Assembly (NCBI GenBank): GCA_964650405.1
Contig: CAZYTO010000010.1
Location: 1-46,328 of the forward strand
Direction of reading: 5' to 3'
Origin: CAZYTO01 sp964650405
GTDB lineage: Bacteria > Acidobacteriota > Thermoanaerobaculia > Gp7-AA8
Length of the DNA: 46,328 nucleotides
In this document: piece by piece, positions 1 to 6,272 of the stretch
How positions within the stretch are numbered: the stretch's first letter is position 1
How the letters are laid out: every line of letters starts with the position of its first letter
Notes under the pieces: model-generated
Seen by the model: the letters and a program-made list of their open reading frames with translations, nothing else
What the model was told of the DNA's origin: nothing
Databases searched by the model: none
Translations under genes and position numbers: made by a program

Positions 1-1262
1 TGCAAGTCTCGGTACCGCTCCTTCAAACGCTGCTCGATGCCGTGTACAGCCTCGGAACAGCGGGCGAACAGGATCTCGCAGAACAACAGCGCGAACGACT
101 GCACAACGTCGGTCAGGACTTCAGCACGCCGGCTTCGACTCGGTTGCATGTGGAGACGACGCAGCCGTATCCAGCTTCCATCAGAGTCGCACACTTCACG
201 ACGTACAACCAAGGCTGCCACTTCCTCTCGGGGCTCGGACGGCTCGACTTCACCACGTACATTCGCAACGTCCTGCCGAACGAATGGTGGCCAGCCGCAA
301 ACTACAACATGGAAGCCTTGAAAGCTGGAGCACTCGCCGTGAAAGGAGTAGGGTGGTACAATGTAGCGATCCCGAAGTATCCCAGCCTCGGCTTCGACAC
401 TTCCGACACCGACTGTGATCAGGTGTACAAGCCAAACACTGCACTCCCCCGAACCGATGATGCGTTCTGTGCCGTCTCCGGCGTGGCGTTCCAGGGGGCA
501 AACAACCGCCTCTTCTATCCGTCTTACCTTGGCGCCGACGCCTACAGCAACCACGGCTATCACAGCGGCACCATGTATCAGAACGGCACGCGGTATTTGG
601 GAGATCACGGGTACTCGTACGATGGCGCTTATCGCGACATCGCCCACTACTACTACGACAACTCCAGTTCGACCATCCAATTCTTCTCGTACACCGAGAC
701 GGGCACCGCGTGTCGCGCGCCGGACGCGCCAGTGGTCTCCACGTCCGCAATATCCTCGTCAGCAATCAACGTGTCGTGGAGCGGCAGCGCAACCGCGAGC
801 ACGTTCCTGATCTACCGGGGCACAGGCTCCTTGAGCCTCATCGCAACACTCTCCGGGACAGCAAGGACCTACAACGACACGGGCCTCTCGCCGTCGACGA
901 CCTACAACTACCAAGTGTGCGCGCGGAACCTTGGCGGGACAACGTGCGCGTCAATCTCCGCGAGGACGCTGTCCTTCTTTGGCGTGCAGGCGCCGACGGG
1001 CCTGGCGCCAAACAACATCTCCTTGCGCGGCCGGCCGGTCCGTCTCTCATGGAACGGCGTCCCAGGCGCGTTCTGGTACAACGCCGCCATCATGCGCTGG
1101 ACAGGTAGTTCGTGGGTGAATGTCGGCACATATTACGCCGGCGGAGCGCACTATGATGCCTACCTTGCGCCCAATACGTGGTACGCGTGGCGTGCCCAGG
1201 CCGTCGGCCTCGCTGGTGGCGGCCCATGGTCGGACTGGGCCTACTTCTACCTCGTCCAGTAA
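1..1262 (+). CDS. SpoIID/LytB-like domain protein with two fibronectin type III-like domains (5' partial)
   Basis: The reading frame is open from the left edge, so the N terminus lies outside the window. The first ~200 visible residues resemble a SpoIID/LytB (amidase-enhancer) domain: a LDFTTYIRNVLPNEW segment, then EALKAGALAVK, then a DQVYK-like motif. This is the usual order around the EALKAQAVAART signature of the family. Two ~90-residue beta-rich modules follow. The first, from about APDAPVVSTSA, is a typical Fn3 domain (INVSWSG, TYNYQVCARN). The second is Fn3-like and ends in a Tyr/Trp-rich strand at the C terminus. SpoIID proteins act on peptidoglycan, so a secreted or cell-surface wall-binding role is likely; this is inference. 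A GTG at 42 could be mistaken for the start, but the homologous sequence appears to begin before it. A hairpin terminator follows. Confidence 0.7.
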   Translation, partial: QVSVPLLQTLLDAVYSLGTAGEQDLAEQQRERLHNVGQDFSTPASTRLHVETTQPYPASIRVAHFTTYNQGCHFLSGLGRLDFTTYIRNVLPNEWWPAANYNMEALKAGALAVKGVGWYNVAIPKYPSLGFDTSDTDCDQVYKPNTALPRTDDAFCAVSGVAFQGANNRLFYPSYLGADAYSNHGYHSGTMYQNGTRYLGDHGYSYDGAYRDIAHYYYDNSSSTIQFFSYTETGTACRAPDAPVVSTSAISSSAINVSWSGSATASTFLIYRGTGSLSLIATLSGTARTYNDTGLSPSTTYNYQVCARNLGGTTCASISARTLSFFGVQAPTGLAPNNISLRGRPVRLSWNGVPGAFWYNAAIMRWTGSSWVNVGTYYAGGAHYDAYLAPNTWYAWRAQAVGLAGGGPWSDWAYFYLVQ

Positions 1263-1288
1263 AACCCTGCCAGCGACAATGCAGCCAA

Positions 1289-1317
1289 GGCTGGGGCGAC
1301 GGCTCTTCGCCCCAGCC
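1289..1317 (+). terminator. Hairpin after the SpoIID-like gene
   Basis: An 11-bp perfect inverted repeat (ggctggggcga / tcgccccagcc) with a 7-nt loop begins 26 nt after the stop codon. There is no T tract, so intrinsic termination is plausible but not certain. Confidence 0.55.
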
Positions 1318-1449
1318 CCTCTCACCCCACATGCTGCACTTGGAAGTGTGCTGAGTGATTCAATATTGACGAGGCACTAGGACGGCCGTAATTGGACCAA
1401 ACCTCGACTCCGCGAACACTTGCGCGAACACTTTTCGCCGAAGAAAGGC

Positions 1450-1486
1450 AAAAAAGAAGCCGCGCGATTGGTGCAACTCGCGCGGC
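1450..1486 (-). terminator. Rho-independent terminator of the tRNA-Val gene
   Basis: On the minus strand a 9-bp stem (gccgcgcga / tcgcgcggc, 1459-1486) with an 11-nt loop is followed by a T-rich run (complement of 1450-1458). It lies about 15 nt past the 3' end of the tRNA, the expected position for its terminator. Confidence 0.85.
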
Positions 1487-1500
1487 GTGAGGGGCTTGCA

Positions 1501-1577
1501 TGGTAGGCCCTAGCGGACTCGAACCGCTGACCTCCACCGTGTCAAGGTGGCGCTCTAACCAACTGAGCTAAGGGCCT
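1501..1577 (-). tRNA. tRNA-Val (anticodon GAC)
   Basis: The reverse strand folds into a complete cloverleaf. The 7-bp acceptor is AGGCCCT/AGGGCCT, the D arm GCTC...GAGC, the anticodon stem CCACC/GGTGG with loop TTGACAC (anticodon GAC), and the T arm AGCGG TTCGAGT CCGCT. The discriminator is A and the CCA end is encoded (1501-1503). GAC reads the Val codons GUC and GUU. The gene stands alone with its own terminator. Confidence 0.97.
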
Positions 1578-1689
1578 GAAAGGAACGGTGATTCGGAACC
1601 CGAAAAACGGGGGGTCTCCGAGGGGTATTCCCCGGGGAGGGGAACGATAGCGCAGGTGGCGGGGGGAGGCAAGGTGACGCGACCGCGCG

Positions 1690-1925
1690 GCGGCGGTATC
1701 GGGGGGCGGGGTCGGGGGGCGGGTATCGGGAGGCCGGTATCGGGTGGCGGCGTGAGGTAGGAGGTTGCCAGAACGTTCAGCGGCTGGAAGCCGCTGGGCC
1801 AGCCGCCTGGAAGGCGGCGCTCCGGTCGATACCCGACGCCTGTTACCCGACACCTGTTACCCGACACCTGTTCCCCGACGCCTGTTACCCGACACCTGTT
1901 ACCCGACACCTGTTACCCGACACCC
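1690..1925. repeat. Opposed G-rich and C-rich short tandem repeats
   Basis: The 381-nt gap between the tRNA and the MocR gene has no gene. At 1831-1921 there are about 6.5 copies of a 14-bp unit, itself two 7-mers (acccgac + acctgtt, with a/g and a/c variants). Upstream at ~1690-1752 lies a degenerate ggtatcggg-type array of opposite polarity. Between them are two small hairpins (cagcggctggaagccgctg at ~1779 and gccgcctggaaggcggc at ~1802). There are no unique spacers, so it is not a CRISPR. Confidence 0.85.
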
Positions 1926-1946
1926 TTCCCCTGCCACATCCCGCGG

Positions 1947-1958
1947 TATCGTTAGACC
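1947..1958 (+). promoter_or_regulatory. -10-like element; probable leaderless start of the MocR gene
   Basis: TATCGT (4/6 match to TATAAT) lies exactly 6 nt before the ATG at 1959, and no Shine-Dalgarno sequence is visible. Transcription would start at or next to the A of the start codon. Confidence 0.45.
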
Positions 1959-3374
1959 ATGCCCGAGCCCCTCTACGTCCGCATCGCGGAGAACGTCACG
2001 CATCAGGTGGCGACGGGGGCGTTGCGGCCGGGGGATCGGGTGCCGTCGTTGCGGGAGTTGAGCCGGCAGCTCGACGTGAGTGTGTCGACGGCGCTGCAGG
2101 CGTACCTGCTGCTGGAGAATCGCGGGTATCTGGAGTCGCGGCCGCAGTCGGGGTTCTATGTCCGGACGCCGTTCGCGCGGTTGATCCCGGAGCCGCGCTT
2201 CGAGACGAAGAAGAAGTGCGAGCCGACGGAGATCTCGACGAACTCGATCCTCTCCGAGATCCTGGAGACGGCGGCCGATCCGCGGAATGTGCGGCTGGGG
2301 GTGGCCAGCGCCAGCCCGGAGCTCTTTCCCAGCCGGAAGCTCAACCTGATCCTGCGGCAGGTCCTGCGCGACGATCCCGACCACAGCGCGCATTACGACT
2401 TCGGGCTGGAGCGGCTGCGGCGGCAGATCGCACGGCGGGCGCTGTCGACGGGCTGCAGCTATGCGCCGGACGATCTGACGATCACGTCGGGTGGGCTGGA
2501 GGCGATCAATCTCAGCCTGCGCGCGGTGGCGAAGCCGGGCGATGTGATCGCAGTGGAGACTCCCTGCTACTTCGGGATCCTCGGCAGTGCGGCGTCGCTG
2601 AATCTGAAGGTGATCGAGGTCCCGACGCACCCGCAGGAGGGGATGGACCTGGGCGAGCTGGAACGGGCCATCCGCACGCACGGCGTGAAGGCGTGCGTGG
2701 TGATGCCGAACTGCCACAACCCGCTCGGCTACGTGCTGCCGGACGAGAAGAAGCGCGCCCTGGTGGAGCTGACGGGGCGCTTCGACGTGCCGCTCATCGA
2801 GGACGACGTCTACGGCGATCTGGCCTACGCCGACTCGCGGCCGAAGACCCTGAAGGCCTTCGACCGTAAGGGTCACGTGCTCCTCTGCTCGTCGTTCTCG
2901 AAGATTCTCTCCCCCGGCTACCGCCTCGGCTGGGTGGTGGCGGGACGCTACCGCAACGAGATCGCTCGCATGAAGCTGTTGACGACGGTGGCCACGCCGT
3001 CGCTTTCGCAGCGGGTGATCGCGGAGTTCCTCGAGTCGGGCGGTTACGACCGGCACCTCAAGCGGCTGCGTGTGACGCTGGCGCAACAGGCGGAGTACTT
3101 CCGCAATGCGGTGGCGCGGCACTTCCCGAGCGGTACGCGCGTGACCCGTCCGGCCGGCGGGCACATGCTCTGGATCGAGCTGCCGTCGAAGGTCAATGCG
3201 TTGAAGCTCTACCGGGCGGCCCTCGAGGAGCACATCAGCATCCTCCCCGGCGTGCTGTTCTCGGCGTCCGGGCGCTACCGGAATCACATCCGGATCAACT
3301 GCGGGAACCGCTGGTCGGAGACGCACGATCGCGCCTTCGCGACGCTGGGGCGGCTCTGCGAGCGCATTGCCTGA
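1959..3374 (+). CDS. MocR-type regulator (GntR wHTH fused to a class I aminotransferase fold)
   Basis: This 471-residue protein has the full MocR/PdxR layout. Residues ~5-75 form a GntR winged helix (PGDRVPSLRELSRQL, VSVSTALQAYLLLENRGYL). The rest is a fold-type I PLP-dependent aminotransferase domain with PNCHNPLGY, a DDVYGDL motif and the PLP lysine (about Lys315) in SSFSKILSPGYRLGW. MocR proteins are one-component regulators that bind a PLP adduct and usually control vitamin B6 or amino-acid/amine genes nearby. The three leftward genes downstream (racemase-like, PhzF-like, RidA) all fit amino-acid/imine chemistry and are candidate targets. The exact effector cannot be told from sequence. 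The start is the first ATG, with an adjacent -10-like element. Confidence 0.9.
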   Translation: MPEPLYVRIAENVTHQVATGALRPGDRVPSLRELSRQLDVSVSTALQAYLLLENRGYLESRPQSGFYVRTPFARLIPEPRFETKKKCEPTEISTNSILSEILETAADPRNVRLGVASASPELFPSRKLNLILRQVLRDDPDHSAHYDFGLERLRRQIARRALSTGCSYAPDDLTITSGGLEAINLSLRAVAKPGDVIAVETPCYFGILGSAASLNLKVIEVPTHPQEGMDLGELERAIRTHGVKACVVMPNCHNPLGYVLPDEKKRALVELTGRFDVPLIEDDVYGDLAYADSRPKTLKAFDRKGHVLLCSSFSKILSPGYRLGWVVAGRYRNEIARMKLLTTVATPSLSQRVIAEFLESGGYDRHLKRLRVTLAQQAEYFRNAVARHFPSGTRVTRPAGGHMLWIELPSKVNALKLYRAALEEHISILPGVLFSASGRYRNHIRINCGNRWSETHDRAFATLGRLCERIA

Positions 3375-3432
3375 ACCTCCGGGTAGGTTGGCTGGCGCCA
3401 GGCGGCTTCGTGGCGGAGCAATGAAGATTCAA

Positions 3433-3453
3433 TGACCGGAATTGGTCCGGTCA
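3433..3453. terminator. Hairpin between convergent MocR and racemase genes
   Basis: An 8-bp perfect inverted repeat (tgaccgga / tccggtca) with a 5-nt loop contains the stop codon of the racemase-like gene. It could serve both convergent transcripts. No T tract is seen on either strand. Confidence 0.45.
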
Positions 3454-4230
3454 GTCCCCGAGCTCCCGAACCACCCGCGCCACGTGAATCTTCGTCGTGT
3501 CGAGGAAGGGGACGGGTCCGGAGTCTTCCTTCAGGATGAGCGGGAGCTCGGTGCCGCCGAGGATCAGGCCGTCGATGTGATCGCGGGAGGCGAGGCGCTG
3601 GGCAATGGCGAGAAGGCCATCGCGGGTGGCGTCGAGGAAGACGGCGTTCACCAGCTCGCCGAGGTACTTGTCGTGGATCCACTGCAGCTCGTCGCCGGGC
3701 GGGGCGATGATCTCGATGCCGGCCTTGGAGAAGACGTCGCGGTAGTAGCGGCCCTGCATGGTGAAGCGGGTACCGAAGATGCCGAGCCGGCGGAGGCCGA
3801 GGGAGTGGGCGTGCTCGCAGGTCGCCTCGACGATGCTGAGCAGGGGCAGCGGAGAGCGGCGGCGCAGGTTCGGGAAGACGACGTGCGGCGTGTTCGAAGC
3901 AAAGAGGGCGAAATCGGCGCCGGCCCCGGCCAGGCGCTGCAACTCCTGCAGCAGCCAGTCGGTCAGCTCGTCGAAGCGCTCGGTGGCCACGAGGGCAAGG
4001 AGCTTCTGCAGGTCGATGCTGTTGATGACGATGGAGGGATTGCTCCCATCGGGATGCCGCTCCCGCCATGCCGCGAGGAGCTGGCGGTAGTAGGCGATGG
4101 TCGACTCGGGAGCGATGCCGCCGATGATTCCGACTCGCTGATCGCTGTCCGCTGATCGCTGCTCGCGGCTCGCTGGTCGCGATTCGCTGGTCGCTTTCCG
4201 CTGTTCAGGGTTCGCTGATCGCGGGCTCAC
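3451..4230 (-). CDS. Aspartate/glutamate racemase family protein lacking both catalytic cysteines
   Basis: The 259-residue product has the Asp/Glu racemase fold signature: VGIIGGIAPEST at residue 33, NSIDLQKLL, SNTPH at 112-116, and GGTELPLIL near 225. Active members use two cysteines, one in a CNT motif and one in a GCTE motif. Here they are Ser112 and Gly226, so the classic two-base thiol mechanism cannot operate. The GTG start overlaps the TGA of the PhzF-like gene (GTGA), implying translational coupling. The first ~32 residues (SANPEQRKATSESRPASREQ...) are encoded by an intergenic-type tandem repeat, and no alternative canonical start lies between it and the fold. A racemase-fold protein with another activity, or a binding protein, is possible. 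Confidence 0.75.
   Translation of the reverse strand: MSPRSANPEQRKATSESRPASREQRSADSDQRVGIIGGIAPESTIAYYRQLLAAWRERHPDGSNPSIVINSIDLQKLLALVATERFDELTDWLLQELQRLAGAGADFALFASNTPHVVFPNLRRRSPLPLLSIVEATCEHAHSLGLRRLGIFGTRFTMQGRYYRDVFSKAGIEIIAPPGDELQWIHDKYLGELVNAVFLDATRDGLLAIAQRLASRDHIDGLILGGTELPLILKEDSGPVPFLDTTKIHVARVVRELGD
4131..4226. repeat. Degenerate 7-8 bp tandem repeat translated into the racemase N terminus
   Basis: Imperfect copies of gctgatc / gctggtc / cgctg-type units fill the 5' end of the racemase-like gene. They resemble the purely intergenic arrays elsewhere in the window, but here the open frame runs through them. Confidence 0.7.
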
Positions 4231-5117
4231 GGTGCGCTCCCGAGGGACATCGTGGCGATGGTCAGCGGCGTGACGTGACCGCCGACGTCGATGCCGTCCG
4301 CGCCGCCTTCGCCGTGGATGAGGACGTGCAGCAGGCTGCGGCGGCGCATCTTCGTTCCCTGCTCGCTGACGAAGTGCGTGCCGGCGGCGCGCGACACGAG
4401 GCCGTGCCGCATCATGTACTCGGCCAGCGGTCCGGTGGAGCTGCCAGTGGCCGGATCTTCGATGATGCCGTACTCCTGCGCGAACATGCGCGAGTAAGCC
4501 CCCTCGGACGCCGGCGTGAAGACGAACACGCACATGGCTTCGCTCTCGTTGCCGCGGAGCTCGGCCACGCCGGCCAGGTCGATGGAGGCCCGATCGACGG
4601 CGGCCTTGTCGCGGACGGCGACGAAGAACGTGGGATTGCCGGCGCTGAGAAGCTGCGGCGTGACGTCGAGGAGATCGCTCGTTTCGAGGCCCAGCAGTTG
4701 CGCGCAGCGGGCCCGGTCGCCGGTCATGCCGTCGCGGATGGCCGGCGTGCGCAGCCAGATCATGGGACGGCCGTTCGTCCGCTCGACGCGGATCGGCACG
4801 GGACCGACCAGCTCCTCGAGGCGGAAGGCGGAGGCGTCGCGCGGAACAATGCCTTCGTCGAGCAGCACCCAGCTCGTGCCGATGGTGGGATGGCCGGCGA
4901 AGAGCATCTCCCGCGCCGGGGTGAAGATGCGCACGCGGGCCGCGCACTCAGGGTTCGTGGCTGGCAGCACGAAGGCCGTCTCGGAGAGGTTCAGCTCCTG
5001 GGCGATGCGCTGCATGGTGTCATCGCTCAGGCCCCGCGCATCGGGAAAGACGGCCAGGGGGTTTCCTTCGAGCGGCTGGCTGGTGAAGACGTCGACGACG
5101 CGGTAACGGTAGTTCAA
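4227..5117 (-). CDS. PhzF family protein (isomerase/epimerase-like)
   Basis: The product of 296 residues has the PhzF two-lobed beta-barrel signatures: a YRVVDVFTSQPLEGNPLAVF start, the catalytic-Glu motif NLSETAF (Glu46), TPAREMLFAGHPTIGT, and EDPATGSST near the C-terminal lobe. PhzF enzymes catalyse acid/base isomerisation; most homologues outside phenazine clusters have unknown substrates. The chosen start is TTG at 5117, because a GGGAGA Shine-Dalgarno sits 6 nt upstream and family homology begins there. The longer frame upstream is repeat-derived. The stop overlaps the GTG of the racemase-like gene, and the RidA gene is upstream on the same strand. No phenazine genes are present, so an amino-acid-related role is more likely. 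Confidence 0.88.
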   Translation of the reverse strand: MNYRYRVVDVFTSQPLEGNPLAVFPDARGLSDDTMQRIAQELNLSETAFVLPATNPECAARVRIFTPAREMLFAGHPTIGTSWVLLDEGIVPRDASAFRLEELVGPVPIRVERTNGRPMIWLRTPAIRDGMTGDRARCAQLLGLETSDLLDVTPQLLSAGNPTFFVAVRDKAAVDRASIDLAGVAELRGNESEAMCVFVFTPASEGAYSRMFAQEYGIIEDPATGSSTGPLAEYMMRHGLVSRAAGTHFVSEQGTKMRRRSLLHVLIHGEGGADGIDVGGHVTPLTIATMSLGSAP

Positions 5118-5149
5118 GGTGTTCTCCCTGTGATGTATCGCGAGCGATG

Positions 5150-5234
5150 TGGGCGAGGGGGAGGCGGGCGAGCGGGGAGCGGGAAAGGCGCTGGGGTTCT
5201 GCCGCTCGCCGCTCGCCGCCTCCCGCTCGCCCGT
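5150..5234. repeat. Long imperfect hairpin made of gcgagcggg-type repeats
   Basis: In the 139-nt gap between the ridA-like and phzF-like genes, a G-rich array (5150-5178; units gggcgagg, gcgagcgg, gagcggg) faces its C-rich complement (5203-5234) across a ~24-nt loop. The arms are near-complementary. Confidence 0.75.
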
Positions 5235-5256
5235 CACTGGTCAAGCACGTTACTCA

Positions 5257-5712
5257 TTACGAAATCTCAGCGATCAACTCCACCTCGACGCAGGCGCCGA
5301 AGGGAAGCTGGGCGACGCCGACGGCGCTGCGGGCGTGCCGGCCGGCATCGCCGAAGAGCTGACCGAAAAGCTCCGAGGCGCCGTTCGCGACGAGCGGCTG
5401 GTCGGTGAAGGTTGGCGAGCTGTTGATGAGCACCAGGAGCTTCACGATGCGGGTGATCGCGCCGAGGTGGCCCGTGGCGGCCTGCAGCGTGGCCAGGGGG
5501 TGGACGGCCACAGCACGCGCGGCCTCTTTCCCCTCCGCGGTCGTAACGCCGTCGCCAAGGCGGCCGCTCCACGGCTGGCCGTCCTTCTTCGCGATGTGGC
5601 CGGAGACGAAGAGGAGGTTGCCGCTGGAGACGAACGGCAGGAAGGCCGCCACCGGCGGCGTAACCTCGGGGAGGGTAATGGACAGCTCGCGAAGCTTTTC
5701 GTAGACAGACAT
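5257..5712 (-). CDS. RidA family (YjgF/YER057c/UK114) protein
   Basis: The 151-residue product matches the RidA fold. It has a FVSSGNLLFVSGHIAKKDGQ beta segment, GKEAARAVAVHPLATLQAATG, and a C-terminal RSAVGVAQLPFGACVEVEL motif. That motif keeps the substrate-binding Arg (128) and the family Glu (143). RidA proteins hydrolyse reactive enamine/imine intermediates from PLP enzymes; the longer N terminus suggests a non-archetypal subgroup. The ATG at 5712 follows AAAGG at a suitable distance. It heads the leftward set with the PhzF-like and racemase-like genes, opposite a MocR (PLP) regulator. Confidence 0.88.
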   Translation of the reverse strand: MSVYEKLRELSITLPEVTPPVAAFLPFVSSGNLLFVSGHIAKKDGQPWSGRLGDGVTTAEGKEAARAVAVHPLATLQAATGHLGAITRIVKLLVLINSSPTFTDQPLVANGASELFGQLFGDAGRHARSAVGVAQLPFGACVEVELIAEIS

Positions 5713-5730
5713 TCGGGCGCCTTTCGGGGT

Positions 5731-5825
5731 TAAGAGAGTGCTGAGTGCTGAGTGCCGAGTGCCGAGGGGCAAGCGTGATGACAGAAACTCGCTCGGCACC
5801 TGGCACTCGGCACTCGGCACTCAGG
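5731..5825. repeat. Hairpin of gtgccga heptamer repeats
   Basis: Left array (5731-5766) of gtgctga/gtgccga units and right array (5792-5825) of tcggcac units are mutually complementary across a ~25-nt loop. It lies between the divergent ridA-like and TonB receptor genes. The same heptamer recurs at 8827-8848, 10091-10110 and 35576-35673. Confidence 0.85.
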
Positions 5826-5982
5826 ACGTTTCATGCGCATAAATTAGCGTCCGCTGCACGTGCAGTACAGCGTCAGATTTGGCGAGTTGCGGCCAGTACA
5901 GTTGAGGGCGAGCGGAGGGGCAGCGGGCGGCGAGCGGATTCGCTATGCACGGTTTCTAGAGAGCTCGCGTCCCAGCGGCCTT

Positions 5983-6060
5983 GATTCTCACGCGGAGACG
6001 CGGAGAGTGCGGAGAAACCCGCGGATCTCCCTCCGCTCCCTCCGCGCCTCCGCGCGAGCT
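5983..6060. repeat. Hairpin of acgcggag octamer repeats
   Basis: Array ctcacgcggagacgcggag... (5983-6016) faces ctccgcgcctccgcgcgag-type sequence (6024-6060). The rest of the 560-nt gap 5713-6272 holds the repeat above, unassigned sequence (5826-5982 and 6061-6181) and the receptor promoter. No credible gene was seen. Confidence 0.8.
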
Positions 6061-6181
6061 TGCCTTCAACCAACTTCCAAATCCTCTTGAAATGCGTCTG
6101 GCCAAACCCGCTCGCTGCTCGCCGCCGCCCGCTTGCCTGCCCTGCTGAATTCCAAGCAAGGCTTTGATCAATCGACGGTTG

Positions 6182-6217
6182 CGGGAGTTGACCGCTCCCG
6201 ACAGCTCGGCTCACAAT
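6182..6217 (+). promoter_or_regulatory. Promoter of the TonB receptor gene with overlapping inverted repeat
   Basis: TTGACC (6188-6193) and CACAAT (6212-6217) are separated by 18 nt, giving a ~50-nt leader to the ATG at 6273. The -35 sits inside an inverted repeat cgggag-N7-ctcccg (6182-6200), a candidate operator. Confidence 0.5.
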
Positions 6218-6272
6218 GGCAACCACATCCACATCCGGAAGTAAGCATTCGATTCAAACGAAAGGGGCCCCC

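Noticed and set aside
1831..1921. Tandem 14-bp repeats resembling a CRISPR array
   Set aside because: Units are contiguous with no unique spacers and no cas genes are nearby. The same holds for the arrays at 22361 and 35115.
3451..4947. A single 498-residue protein extending the racemase frame upstream
   Set aside because: The N-terminal half is an out-of-frame reading of the PhzF-like gene. A GTG overlapping the PhzF stop gives a normal coupled start.
4227..5117. Phenazine biosynthesis
   Set aside because: Only a PhzF-like protein is present; no PhzA/B, D, E or G homologue lies in the window. Most PhzF homologues are unrelated to phenazines.
5826..6187. Possible small gene in the gap before the TonB receptor
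   Set aside because: Open frames here are short, Arg/Ser-rich and run through repeat sequence without ribosome-binding sites.
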